DNA of 64,000 bases from Buchananella sp. 14KM1171 (GTDB lineage: Bacteria > Actinomycetota > Actinomycetes > Actinomycetales > Actinomycetaceae). Location: positions 1,488,001 through 1,552,000 of the forward strand of contig NZ_CP159981.1 in NCBI RefSeq assembly GCF_041380365.1, in the 5' to 3' direction. Positions 35,453-46,849 of this stretch are shown here, piece by piece. Position 1 is the first letter of the stretch. The number at the start of each line of letters is the position of its first letter. Position numbers and translations under genes: made by a program. The notes beneath the pieces were generated by a model. That model did no database searches and was not told the DNA's origin. It was given only the letters and a program-made list of their open reading frames with translations.

Positions 35453-38400
35453 ATGACCACCGCTCCCAGCCCCACCGCCCTGGCCGATTTCGTCCGGGCC
35501 CTGCAGCGGGCCATGAGCGGGGAGGTGGACGCCAGCGCCCGGCGCCGCGCCGAGTACGCCACCGACTCCTCCAACTACCGCATCCCCCCGCAGGTGGTGG
35601 CCTTCCCGCGCAGCGTGGAGGACGTGCTCGCCGCCGCCCAGGTGGCCCGCGAGTACGGGGTGCCGCTCACCTCCCGGGGGGCCGGCACCTCCTGCGCCGG
35701 CAACTCGATAGGCCCCGGCCTGGTGCTCGACTTCTCCCGCCACATGAACCGGGTGCTGGAGCTGGACCCGAGCGAGGGTTGGGCCCTGGTCGAGCCCGGC
35801 ACGGTGATGGCCACCCTGCAGAGTGCGGCCGCCCCGCACGGGCTGCGCTTTGGCCCCGACCCCTCCACGTGGACCCGCGCCGCCCTGGGCGGCATGATCG
35901 GCAACAACGCCTGCGGCCCGCACGCGGTGGCGTTCGGCCGCACCGCAGACAACGTGATCGAGCTAGACGCCCTCACCGGCGACGGGCGGCGCATCCTGGC
36001 CGCCGCCGGCCGCGAGTCCGTGGCCCAAATCCCCGGCCTGGAGCAGCTGGTGGCCGCCAACCTGGCCACCATCCGCACCGGCTTTGGCAAGTTCGGCCGC
36101 CAGGTATCGGGCTACTCGCTGGAGCACCTGCTGCCGGAAAACGGCCGCCACCTGGCCCGCTTCCTCACCGGCAGCGAGGGCACACTGGCCACCACCCTCT
36201 CCGCGCGGCTGCGCCTGGTGCCGCTGGCGGCGGCGCCCGTGCTGGTGGTGCTGGGCTACCGGGACATGATCGAGGCCGGCTACGCCGTGCCCGCCATCCT
36301 GGCCCACAAGCCCCTGGCGGTGGAGGGCATGGACTCCCGCCTGGTGGACGTGGTGCGTCGCCACAAGGGCCCCGGCGCCGTGCCCGCCCTGCCCGAGGGC
36401 GAGGGCTGGCTCATGGTGGAGGTGGACGCCGCCGCCCCCACCAGCGCGCTCACCGGCGCTTCCGGCGCCGACGGTGCGGACCTGCTTGCGGCCGCCCTCA
36501 AGCGCGCAGAGGCGATAGTGGCCGACGCTGGCGCCCTGGCCGCCCGCATATACCCGCCGGGCAGCGAGGCGGCCGCCCTGTGGCGCATCCGTGCCGACGG
36601 CGCCGGCCTGGGCGGGCGCACCCCCGCCGGGGACCCCGCCTGGCCGGGCTGGGAGGACGCCGCCGTGCCGCCCCAACGCCTGGGCGACTACCTGCGCGAC
36701 TTCACCGCCCTGATGAAGCGCTGCCGGATCGACGGCCTGCTCTACGGCCACTTCGGGGACGGCTGCCTGCACGTGCGCCTGGACTTCCCGCTACGCGAAG
36801 AGGGCGGCAAGCGCGCCATGCGCGACTTCCTCACCGAGGCAGCCGGGCTGGTGGCCTCCTACGGCGGCTCCCTCTCCGGCGAGCACGGAGACGGGCGCGC
36901 CCGCTCCGAGCTGCTGCCGCTCATGTACAACGAGGCCGAATTGGCCCTGTTCCGGGGCGTCAAGCACCTCTTCGACCCGCACGGCGCCCTCAACCCGGGC
37001 GTGCTGGTGGACCCAGACCCGGTGGATGCGAACCTGCGCCTACCCGAGGCCCGGCCGATCGCCGCCCTCACCGGCAAGGACGCAGGCTTCGCCTTCGCTC
37101 ACGACCACGGCGACGTCACCGCCGCCATGCACCGCTGCACCGGCGTGGGCAAATGCCGGGCCGACAACTCCGGCGCCGGCGGCTTCATGTGCCCCTCCTA
37201 CCAGGCCACCGGCGACGAAAAGGACGTCACCCGCGGCCGCGCCCGCGTACTGCAGGAACTCTCAAACGGCCAGCTGGTGGCCGGCTTCGGCTCCCCGGAA
37301 CTGATGGACGCCCTGGACCTGTGCCTGTCCTGCAAAGCCTGCTCCGCAGACTGCCCCACCGGCATGGACCTGGCCCGCCTCAAGAGCGAATCCCTGCACC
37401 GCGCCTACCTGGGCAAGCTGCGCCCACGCCCCCACTACCTGCTAGGCCGCCTGCCGCAGTGGCTCAAACTGGCCGGCTCCGTGCCCGGCATGGCCCACCT
37501 CGGCAACGCCGCGCTCGCGGTCGGGCCGCTGCGCCGCACCTTCTTCCGCCTGGCCGGGATCGACCCGCGCCGCCTCATGGCGCCCCTGGCGACGACGACG
37601 TTCCCCCGCTGGGCCCGTAAGAATCATGCCGCCACCACCTCCGCCGCCCGCAAGGAGCTGGGCCTTGCCCCCGCAACCTCGAAGCGGCCGGCGGATGGGG
37701 GCGGCACGGCGGCAACGTCGGCCACCATGCCCGTTCCCCACGGCGCGGCCTCATTCACCAAGCTCTTTGCCGAGATGGAGGCCAAGAGCGGGCGGCGGTT
37801 CGTGGTGCTGTGGGCCGACTCCTTCAGCCAATACCTACAAACCGCCGGCGCGCGGGCCATGTACCGCCTGCTCACTGAGGCCGGCTACGAGGTGCTCATC
37901 CCCGACCAGGACGCCTGCTGCGGCCTGACCTGGATCTCCACCGGCCAACTCCCCGCCGCCCGGCGCCGCCTGCGCGAACTGGTCAAGGTACTCTCCCCAT
38001 TCGCCCACCACGGCATCCCCATCATCGGAGTGGAGCCCTCGTGCACCGCCGTGCTGCGCGACGACATGCTCGACCTGCTGCCCGGAGACGCCGACGCCCG
38101 CGCCGTCTCCCGCGCCACCCTCACCCTGGCCGAACTGCTCACCGCCCCCGCGCCCCTGGGGCCGCACGACTGGCAGCCGCCCCGCCTGGACGGGGTGGAG
38201 GTGGTGGCCCAGCCGCACTGCCACCACTACTCCGTGATGGGCTGGCGCACCGACGCCGCCCTGCTGCAGCGCACCGGCGCCAAGATCAAGCAGCTCTCGG
38301 GCTGCTGCGGCCTGGCCGGCAACTTCGGCATGGAGCAAGGCCACTACGAGGTCTCCGTGGCCGTGGCCGGCAACGCCCTACTGCCCGCGCTGGCGGCGGC

Positions 38401-38518
38401 GCCCGACGCCGTCTACCTGGCCGACGGCTTCTCCTGTCGCACCCAGGCCGAACAACTGGCCGGCAGGCGCGGCGTCCACCTGGCACAGCTCCTCCTCGGG
38501 CAGCTGACTGCCGAGTAG
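35453..38518 (+). CDS. FAD- and Fe-S-containing oxidoreductase (D-lactate/glycolate dehydrogenase-like)
   Basis: A 1021-residue fusion. Residues about 40-230 are a PCMH-type FAD domain (TSRGAGTSCAGNSIGPGLVLD, GGMIGNNACG). Residues about 240-520 are the FAD-oxidase C domain (LYGHFGDGCLHVRL, GEHGDGRARSELL). Next are ferredoxin-type cysteines CTGVGKCRADNS and CLSCKACSADCPTGMD. Two CCG domains follow (DACCGLTW and SGCCGLAGNFG). Proteins of this build oxidise 2-hydroxyacids at the membrane. A linker of about 50 residues between Fe-S and CCG parts (37594-37726) is Ala/Thr-rich and has motif copies. Leaderless. The substrate is not resolved. Confidence 0.88.
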   Translation: MTTAPSPTALADFVRALQRAMSGEVDASARRRAEYATDSSNYRIPPQVVAFPRSVEDVLAAAQVAREYGVPLTSRGAGTSCAGNSIGPGLVLDFSRHMNRVLELDPSEGWALVEPGTVMATLQSAAAPHGLRFGPDPSTWTRAALGGMIGNNACGPHAVAFGRTADNVIELDALTGDGRRILAAAGRESVAQIPGLEQLVAANLATIRTGFGKFGRQVSGYSLEHLLPENGRHLARFLTGSEGTLATTLSARLRLVPLAAAPVLVVLGYRDMIEAGYAVPAILAHKPLAVEGMDSRLVDVVRRHKGPGAVPALPEGEGWLMVEVDAAAPTSALTGASGADGADLLAAALKRAEAIVADAGALAARIYPPGSEAAALWRIRADGAGLGGRTPAGDPAWPGWEDAAVPPQRLGDYLRDFTALMKRCRIDGLLYGHFGDGCLHVRLDFPLREEGGKRAMRDFLTEAAGLVASYGGSLSGEHGDGRARSELLPLMYNEAELALFRGVKHLFDPHGALNPGVLVDPDPVDANLRLPEARPIAALTGKDAGFAFAHDHGDVTAAMHRCTGVGKCRADNSGAGGFMCPSYQATGDEKDVTRGRARVLQELSNGQLVAGFGSPELMDALDLCLSCKACSADCPTGMDLARLKSESLHRAYLGKLRPRPHYLLGRLPQWLKLAGSVPGMAHLGNAALAVGPLRRTFFRLAGIDPRRLMAPLATTTFPRWARKNHAATTSAARKELGLAPATSKRPADGGGTAATSATMPVPHGAASFTKLFAEMEAKSGRRFVVLWADSFSQYLQTAGARAMYRLLTEAGYEVLIPDQDACCGLTWISTGQLPAARRRLRELVKVLSPFAHHGIPIIGVEPSCTAVLRDDMLDLLPGDADARAVSRATLTLAELLTAPAPLGPHDWQPPRLDGVEVVAQPHCHHYSVMGWRTDAALLQRTGAKIKQLSGCCGLAGNFGMEQGHYEVSVAVAGNALLPALAAAPDAVYLADGFSCRTQAEQLAGRRGVHLAQLLLGQLTAE

Positions 38519-38595
38519 CAAAAACCTCCCCCCCTCTTAGCGAACTCGAGATAGCGTGCAACAATGGGCGGGTCGGTGCGGGGGAAGGACGGACA

Positions 38596-39951
38596 ATGGC
38601 GCTGTTCGAGTTCGAAGACGGGCGTTTGCTGCCAGCCCAATACGGGCGATCGGTACGCGACGACGTCTCTGACGAACTGCTCCGCTCCATCCGCGACAAC
38701 ATCAGCGACGTGCTGGAACGCCCCCTCTTCCCGATCGCCTGGGACAGCCTGAAATCAGACTCCGAGCGCGTGGTGCAGTGGATGCTCGCCCTGGACGCCG
38801 CCGGCTTCGCCGTCAACGTCGAGGTGTGCGCCCGCCTCACCGCCGACGGGCTAGTGGACGCGCTTGCCCGCTCCGCCGAGGTCCAGTCCCTGGGCTGGAA
38901 CGACCTGGCCGCCCTCTACGCCGACGGGCCTGGCACCTTCCGCACCCGGTGGGCCGAGTTCCGTGGCGGTCTGCCCCCGCAGCCGGAGTCCGGCCCCCAG
39001 CTCACCATCGTGGCCGCCGCCGTGGACGGGGCCGTGCGCCCCTCCCTGGACTTCCTCTCCCGAGTGGGCGTGGAGGTACTGCAGCTCAACGTGCGCGAAC
39101 TGGCCGACGGGCGCCGGTTCGTGGACGTGCGCCCCCTAGAGGCCGTCTTCCCGCTGGGGCACAACCGCCTGGTGGGCGGCCGGCGCGCGCAGGGCCTGCT
39201 GGGGTGGGCCAGCGTCTCCCACCACGCCGCCACCCCGGCGGAGGCAGACCAGCCGCAGGAGCGCACTCCCGGCGTCGAATACCAGCAGACCGGCGGGCCC
39301 GAGCCGGCCCTGGCCGCACTGCCCGACGAGGCCCCGCTGCTCAACCACGCTGCGCGCATCCCGCAGGAGCACACCGCCACTGAGAACGTACAAAAGGGCG
39401 CGGTAGAGGAGGCGCGGGCGAAGGCCGAGGCGGCCGAGGAGCCCGCGCCGCAGCAGGCGGCCAAACAAGAGGCCCCGCAGCGAGCGACGGAGGTGGCGGT
39501 GGACGCTACACAGGAGACCCCGACACAGGAGACCCCGGCGGCGCCAGAGCTCGATACCAAGGAGATCGCTGCCGTGGCCCGGCCCGTGCGCAGCCGCCGC
39601 GAGGTGCGGGCACAGGCGGACCCCGTGGATGAGCTGACCCCGCAAGAGCTGGCGGAGGCCGCCCTGCTGGAGTCAATCGCCAAGGAGGCCGGCCAGGGCA
39701 CCCCGCTCTACTGGGTGGTGCCGGACCACGACCTGCCGGTCGAGCCCATGGGCTTCTTCGCCGCAGGCGGGATCGACGTGGCCGGGACCGTCTGGCCCAC
39801 CCCGGTGCTGGCCGCCCCCCAGGTGGGGGAGGAGCAGGACCCCTGGGACTGCTGGCGCATCGGCAGCCACCGGGGCCCCAGCCTCACCGAGGCGCGCCGC
39901 GAGATCGCGGAGTTCAGCGGCAGGCGCGGACACGGCCGGCGGGCGCGCTAG
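38596..39951 (+). CDS. Hypothetical protein
   Basis: A 451-residue soluble protein I do not recognise. Residues 1-190 look folded (MALFEFEDGRLLPAQYG, a VVQWMLALDAAGFAVNVEVCARL strand-helix region, LTIVAAAVDGAVRPSLDFL). Residues about 205-330 are a disordered Ala/Glu/Gln/Thr-rich linker. A folded-looking C-terminal part has PQELAEAALLESIAKE and LYWVVPDHDLPVEPMGFFAAGGIDVAGTVWPTP. Start ATG follows GGGGAAGGACGG; TAGCGT at about 38552 may be its -10. An endonuclease-like fold is conceivable from the N-terminus but no catalytic motif is clear. Confidence 0.6.
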   Translation: MALFEFEDGRLLPAQYGRSVRDDVSDELLRSIRDNISDVLERPLFPIAWDSLKSDSERVVQWMLALDAAGFAVNVEVCARLTADGLVDALARSAEVQSLGWNDLAALYADGPGTFRTRWAEFRGGLPPQPESGPQLTIVAAAVDGAVRPSLDFLSRVGVEVLQLNVRELADGRRFVDVRPLEAVFPLGHNRLVGGRRAQGLLGWASVSHHAATPAEADQPQERTPGVEYQQTGGPEPALAALPDEAPLLNHAARIPQEHTATENVQKGAVEEARAKAEAAEEPAPQQAAKQEAPQRATEVAVDATQETPTQETPAAPELDTKEIAAVARPVRSRREVRAQADPVDELTPQELAEAALLESIAKEAGQGTPLYWVVPDHDLPVEPMGFFAAGGIDVAGTVWPTPVLAAPQVGEEQDPWDCWRIGSHRGPSLTEARREIAEFSGRRGHGRRAR

Positions 39952-40046
39952 GCACCCAAGGCGGTTTGCCGCGCCGCAGCCTCGCGGTGCCGGGCTGGGC
40001 CGGGCTTTGTTGTGCCTGGCCGTGCTGATGCTCCCCAGTGTTGAAA

Positions 40047-40216
40047 CTAGACGTTTGTGTTCCCGTCTCGACGTTTGACATTGAATCTCGACGTTAAGTG
40101 GGGTGCGAACGTCGAGTTGAGGGGGCGAACGTCGAGTTGCGGGTGCGAACGTCGAGTTGAGGGTGCGAACGTCGAGTTGAGGGTGCGAACGTCGAGTTGG
40201 GGGTGCGAACGTCGAG
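40047..40216. repeat. 20-nt-pitch dyad array, copy 1 (upstream of clpB)
   Basis: Three inverted sites (CTAGACGTT 40047, CTCGACGTT 40067 and 40087) and six forward sites AACGTCGAG (40108, 40128, 40148, 40168, 40188, 40208) sit at a constant 20-nt pitch. A 12-nt centre (AAGTGGGGTGCG) separates the two orientations. The typical forward unit is GTGCGAACGTCGAGTTGAGG. Confidence 0.9.
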
Positions 40217-40284
40217 TTTGGTGGGTCTTGCCGGCGGTGGTGTTGGGGCCGGGGTGGCTCGGCGCCCCGGCGGCCCGGGTGGTT

Positions 40285-40330
40285 AGGTGTCCGGGTGTCC
40301 GGTGTCCGGGTGTCCGGTGTCCGGGTGTCC
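40285..40330. repeat. Short tandem repeat GGTGTCCGGGTGTCC
   Basis: Three copies of a 15-nt unit (40285, 40300, 40315; the last with one extra C) lie between the two 20-nt-pitch arrays. Confidence 0.8.
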
Positions 40331-40380
40331 CGATGTTCTGGGTGCCTGGTGGCTTGGCGGGCTGTGGCTCTGTGTTGAAT

Positions 40381-40510
40381 TTCGACGTTTGTGTTCCCGT
40401 CTCGACGTTTGACATTGAATCTCGACGTTAGGTGGGGTGCGAACGTCGAGTTGAGGGAGCGAATGTCGAGTTGAAGCTCCAAACGTCGAGTTGAGGGCGC
40501 GAACGGCGGG
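40381..40510. repeat. 20-nt-pitch dyad array, copy 2 (upstream of clpB)
   Basis: Three inverted sites (40381, 40401, 40421) and four forward sites (40442, 40462, 40482, 40502) with identical phasing to copy 1. About 90 bp (40050-40143) is almost identically repeated 334 bp downstream. No gene is present in 39952-40631. Confidence 0.9.
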
Positions 40511-40556
40511 TTTGCCCGCCGGGCCGCAGTGTTCTCCGGGACCGAAATCGTCGCGC

Positions 40557-40589
40557 GGCAAAGTTGAGTGGAATAGACTCAACTTTGCC
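40557..40589 (+). promoter_or_regulatory. HAIR-type HspR operator of clpB
   Basis: A perfect 13-bp inverted repeat, GGCAAAGTTGAGT and ACTCAACTTTGCC, spaced by seven bases. Its core TTGAGT-N7-ACTCAA is the HAIR consensus (CTTGAGT-N7-ACTCAAG) bound by the heat-shock repressor HspR in actinobacteria. It lies 43 bp upstream of the clpB start. hspR itself is not in the window. Confidence 0.85.
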
Positions 40590-40631
40590 GGAGTTGTACC
40601 GGGTAGACACTGACCAATCAGGAGGAACCCA

Positions 40632-43232
<2,601 letters not shown>

Positions 43233-43414
43233 CCACGGGCGTGGAGCGCCTGCCCCGGGCGGTCGGTGCGTTTGCGCCGGCCGCCCGGCCCCCGCTTCCG
43301 CCCGACCCCGGCCTCCGCTTCCGCCCCGCCGCCGGCCGCCCGGCCCCCGCTTTCGCCCCGCGCGCCGGGGCAGCGAAGAGCGGCCCGTCGCCGCGAACGT
43401 GGCAAGGTAGGGGC
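43233..43414. repeat. clpB downstream spacer with direct repeats
   Basis: GGCCGCCCGGCCCCCGCTT occurs at about 43279 and again at about 43331, with related CGGCCTCCGCTTCCGCC between. No gene or clear terminator. Confidence 0.55.
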
Positions 43415-44221
43415 ATGGCAAACGTGCAGACCCTGGCAGACTTCCCCTTCCCGACGGCGGTGATCCTCAGCGTCGACGGCCGGGAGGTCTACCGGGCCGG
43501 GGAGGTGGAAACCACCTTCCGCTGGGCCTCGGTATCCAAGCTGCTCACCGCCCTGGGCGTGCACCTAGCGGTAGACCGTCACCTGCTCAGCCTGGAGGAT
43601 TCCACGGGCGTGGAGGGCGCCACGGTTGCCCACCTGCTGGCCCACACCGGCGGGGTGGACCTGGATTCGAGCCAGCAGTTGGCGGCGCCGGGCACCCGTC
43701 GCATCTACTCCAACTTCGGCCACGAGGAGCTGGGCCGGGTCCTGGCGCAGGCCACCGGCATGGAGGCCGCCGACTGGCTGGAGCAGGAGGTCCTTATCCC
43801 GCTCGGGATGCCCGCCACCGAGGTCGGCAACACCGCCCACGGCGCCACCGGCCCGGCCACGGATCTGATCCTGCTGGCCCGCGAGCTGCTCACCCCCACC
43901 CTGCTCACCGCGCCCGCCCACGCCGCCATGACCTCCCCGGCCTGGCCCGGCCTGCCCGGCGTGCTGCCCGGCTACGGGCGCCAGGCCGATAACCTGTGGG
44001 GGATGGGCCCTGAGATTCGCGCCGTCAAGTCCCCGCACTGGCTGTCCGACGCCCACACCGCGCGCGCCTACGGCCACTTCGGGCAGGCCGGCTCATTCCT
44101 GTGGTGCGAGCCGGAGCTCTCTGCCTGCGCCGTCTTCCTGGGCGCGCAACCCTTCGGACAGACCCACCGCGAGCTGTGGCCCCGCCTGAACGCCGAGCTC
44201 CTTCGCATCGCGGCGACCTGA
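43415..44221 (+). CDS. Serine hydrolase of the beta-lactamase/PBP-like family
   Basis: A 268-residue protein with the class C beta-lactamase-like fold. The catalytic SxxK is SVSK in TTFRWASVSKLLTALGVHLAVD, followed by VAHLLAHTGGVD and the YxN motif YSNFGHEELGRVL. A late HFGQAGSFLWCEPE stands in for the KTG-like strand. There is no signal peptide, so it is probably cytoplasmic and an esterase or peptidase rather than a resistance enzyme. ATG 43415 is the likely start. Confidence 0.85.
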   Translation: MANVQTLADFPFPTAVILSVDGREVYRAGEVETTFRWASVSKLLTALGVHLAVDRHLLSLEDSTGVEGATVAHLLAHTGGVDLDSSQQLAAPGTRRIYSNFGHEELGRVLAQATGMEAADWLEQEVLIPLGMPATEVGNTAHGATGPATDLILLARELLTPTLLTAPAHAAMTSPAWPGLPGVLPGYGRQADNLWGMGPEIRAVKSPHWLSDAHTARAYGHFGQAGSFLWCEPELSACAVFLGAQPFGQTHRELWPRLNAELLRIAAT

Positions 44222-44263
44222 CCTGGCCTCTGCCCACGCCGCGCCGCTCCTACCGGGCGGTAA

Positions 44264-44343
44264 GTGGACGACGTCGGCCACCGACACCTCTTAACGCTGC
44301 GGCCGTCAATCCGCATGGCGCGGATGGACGACGTCGGCCACCC
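44264..44343. repeat. Two direct copies of the dispersed motif
   Basis: GTGGACGACGTCGGCCACC (44264-44282) and ATGGACGACGTCGGCCACC (44324-44342) lie 60 bp apart between convergent genes. Here the motif is nearly self-complementary. Confidence 0.7.
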
Positions 44344-44385
44344 GCCGCACAAAGGAGGGCGGTTTCGAGCCAAGGGCGGGCGGAA

Positions 44386-45168
44386 TCAGTCGGCCAGGTC
44401 GATCACGACGGGAATGTGGTCGCTGGCGCCCTTGCCCTTGCGCTCCTCCCGGTCCAGCAGCACGCCGGTGACGCGCTGCGCGACCGGTGCGGTGGCCAGC
44501 GCGAAGTCGATGCGCATGCCCTCGTTCTTCGCAAAGCGCAGCTGCTGGTAGTCCCAGTAGGTGTAGCCGGAGGCGTGGGGGCGCGTCACCTCGGTCAACC
44601 CGGCCTCCTCTAGGGCGGCAAAGGCGGCGCGCTCCGGGGCAGAGGTGTGGGTCTTGCCCTCGAAGAAGGCCGGGCTCCACACGTCGCAATCACGCGGCGC
44701 CACGTTGAAATCGCCCATCGCCACCATCGCATCGCCGCTGCGGGCGGCCTGCGCGGCGACGTCGGCGAAGCGCTCCAGCCATTGCAGCTTGTAGGCGTAG
44801 TGGGGGTCGTCCAGCTCGCGCCCGTTGGGCACATATAGGCTCCACACGTCCAGGTCGCCGCAGGTGGCTCGCAGCGCGCGAGCCTCCACCACGGGCTCCC
44901 CTTCCTTGGCGAAGCCGGGCTGCCCAGCAAAGCCGCGCATCACGTTCGTCAGGCCCACCCGGGAGGCGATCGCCACGCCGTTCCACTGGTTCTCGCCCCA
45001 CGTGGCCACCTCGTAGCCCGCCTCCTCGAACGCGGCGCGCGGGAACTGGGCGTCCTTGCACTTGATCTCCTGCATCGCCAAAACGTCCAAATCGTGGCGC
45101 TGCAGTGCGGCAATCACCCGCTCCACGCGGGTACGGACAGAGTTCACGTTCCAGGTCGCAATGCGCAT
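44386..45168 (-). CDS. xth: Exodeoxyribonuclease III
   Basis: A 260-residue Mg-dependent AP endonuclease/3'-5' exonuclease of base-excision repair. Landmarks: MRIATWNVNSVRTRVERV, the metal Glu in LAMQEIKCKD, WSLYVPNGRELDD, the GDFNVAPRDCDVW motif, YTYWDYQQLRFAKNEGMRIDFALAT, and the terminal SDHIPVVIDL catalytic Asp-His. Leaderless start (TAGGCT). Stands alone. Confidence 0.95.
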   Translation of the reverse strand: MRIATWNVNSVRTRVERVIAALQRHDLDVLAMQEIKCKDAQFPRAAFEEAGYEVATWGENQWNGVAIASRVGLTNVMRGFAGQPGFAKEGEPVVEARALRATCGDLDVWSLYVPNGRELDDPHYAYKLQWLERFADVAAQAARSGDAMVAMGDFNVAPRDCDVWSPAFFEGKTHTSAPERAAFAALEEAGLTEVTRPHASGYTYWDYQQLRFAKNEGMRIDFALATAPVAQRVTGVLLDREERKGKGASDHIPVVIDLAD

Positions 45169-45174
45169 GGCGAC

Positions 45175-45180
45175 AGCCTA
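45175..45180 (-). promoter_or_regulatory. Leaderless -10 element TAGGCT (minus strand)
   Basis: The minus strand reads TAGGCT six bases before the exonuclease ATG at 45168. Confidence 0.6.
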
Positions 45181-45394
45181 GAACGATCCGGCCGGGGCTA
45201 TGGTCCCGGGTTGCCGGGCGGGGGTGTGGTCGGCGGGTGGCGTTGACCCGGATGAAACGCAAATGTGATCGAAAGGTGTTGCGGGCCACCCTCCCGATGC
45301 ATAAACTTGCGCTCGGTACGGCAAAAAGCCGCACAAACTTGCAGAAGTGATCAGTTGGTGATTGCTTCGCTTCATCTCAACGGAGAGGCAAAAT

Positions 45395-46738
45395 ATGAGC
45401 ATCCGTAAGGCTGGCGCCCGCAAGGCCGCCGTCGCTGCGTGCCTGCTGGCCGCTTCTTCCCTGGTTCTCGCTGGCTGCTCCGGCGACACCAAGGACAAGG
45501 AAGCTAAGGCTTCTGAGGCCCCGGCTGCCGAGGCCACCGAGTCTGCGGCTGAGGCGCCCGCTGGCGACGCAATCGAGTACTGGCACCGTCTGCCCGACGC
45601 CGCTGGCGTTGACGCCGTCGTTGCCGAGTGGAACGCTGCCAACCCCGACGCCCAGGTCAAGGCCACCAAGTTCGAGGGTTCCGCCGCTGACTCCTACACC
45701 AAGATCGGCCAGGCCGTTAAGGCCGGCAACGCCCCCTGCCTGGCCCAGGCCGGTTACGAGCGCCTCGGCGACCTGTACGTGCAGGGCTCCCTGGAGGACG
45801 TCTCCGCCGCCGCCGCCCAGTTCGAGGGCAACTACGGCGCCGCTGGCTGGAGCTCCGCCAAGGTCGGCGACATGACCGTCGGTATCCCGCAGGACATCGG
45901 TGTGCTGGTCTACTTCTACAACAAGGCCGCCTTCAAGGAGCTGGGCATCGAGGTGCCCAAGACCTGGGACGAGTTCAAGGTTGCCGCCAAGACCGCTGCC
46001 GACAAGGGCAAGTACATCGGCGTGTTCCAGCCTGACGAGCAGATGATGCTCTTCTCCGGTGTTGCCGCCTCCGCCGGCGCCAAGTGGTTCTCCACCGAGG
46101 GCGACGCCTGGAAGGTCACCATCAACGACGAGGCCACCCAGAAGACCGCCGCCCTGTGGCAGGAGCTGGTGGACCAGAAGCTGGTCGCCACCTTCGACCG
46201 TTGGGGCGAGGAGTGGGCCGGCAAGCTGACCGACGGCACCATCGCTGGTTACGTCGGCGCCTCCTGGGAGGCCGCCACCTGGGCATTCGAGGGCCAGACC
46301 GACTGGGCCGTTGCCCCGATCCCGGTGTTCGACGCCGCCAAGCCCGCCACCGGTATGGACGGTGGTTCCGCCGTCGCCGTCATCAAGGGCTGCTCCAACG
46401 TGGAGAAGGCCGTTGCCTTCGCCGACTTCCTGAACACCAACATCCCGGCCATGCAGGTCCAGGGCTTGCTGCCGGCCGCCAAGGGTGAGCTGACCACCCC
46501 GGCCGACCTCAAGCCGATCTTCGGTGACCAGGACGTCTACAAGACCCTTTCTGAGATTGCTGCCACCCAGAACGCTGACTTCCCGTTCTCCCCGTCCTTC
46601 CCGGCCGTGGGCGCGAAGCTGGGCGAGGTTGCCGGCAAGATCAAGACCGGTGAGGCGAAGTTCGCTGACATGATCACCGAGTCCCAGGCCGTTGGTGTCC
46701 AGGCTCTGAAGGACGCCGGCCTCAAGGTCGCTGAGTGA
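45395..46738 (+). CDS. Sugar ABC transporter, substrate-binding lipoprotein (CUT1 type)
   Basis: A 447-residue extracellular binding protein with lipobox LAGC (Cys27 region) after MSIRKAGARKAAVAACLLAASSLV. It has the family-1 fold: IEYWHRLPDAAGVDAVVAEWNAANPDAQVKATKF near the start and VPKTWDEFKVAAKTAADKG in the middle. Codon use favours GCT/GTT/GGT endings more than neighbours, consistent with high expression. ATG 45395 follows GGAGAGGC. It leads an operon with two permeases but no ATPase. The sugar is unknown; GH42 nearby makes galactosides a weak guess. Confidence 0.9.
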   Translation: MSIRKAGARKAAVAACLLAASSLVLAGCSGDTKDKEAKASEAPAAEATESAAEAPAGDAIEYWHRLPDAAGVDAVVAEWNAANPDAQVKATKFEGSAADSYTKIGQAVKAGNAPCLAQAGYERLGDLYVQGSLEDVSAAAAQFEGNYGAAGWSSAKVGDMTVGIPQDIGVLVYFYNKAAFKELGIEVPKTWDEFKVAAKTAADKGKYIGVFQPDEQMMLFSGVAASAGAKWFSTEGDAWKVTINDEATQKTAALWQELVDQKLVATFDRWGEEWAGKLTDGTIAGYVGASWEAATWAFEGQTDWAVAPIPVFDAAKPATGMDGGSAVAVIKGCSNVEKAVAFADFLNTNIPAMQVQGLLPAAKGELTTPADLKPIFGDQDVYKTLSEIAATQNADFPFSPSFPAVGAKLGEVAGKIKTGEAKFADMITESQAVGVQALKDAGLKVAE

Positions 46739-46762
46739 TCTAACCCAGCAACCCAAACTCGG

Positions 46763-46798
46763 TAGGGGGCTGGCTGGCCTCGGTCAGTCAGCCCCCTA
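46763..46798 (+). terminator. Intra-operon hairpin after the sugar-binding protein
   Basis: A 14-bp stem with one mismatch (46763-46776 with 46785-46798), between the binding protein and the first permease. It probably raises binding-protein expression relative to the permeases. Confidence 0.75.
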
Positions 46799-46849
46799 CT
46801 TCGGGTTAAAACCCATATTCGGGCTTATCGACCAGAAGGATTAGATCTC

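Noticed and set aside
40057-40482. Open frames on both strands encoding RTSSWGCERRV or LNSTFAP repeats
   Set aside because: They are translations of the 20-nt repeat array, without ribosome-binding sites or family similarity.
40047-40510. Possible CRISPR array upstream of clpB
   Set aside because: The repeats are 20-nt head-to-tail units with no unique spacers, orientation flips in the middle, and no cas genes are present.
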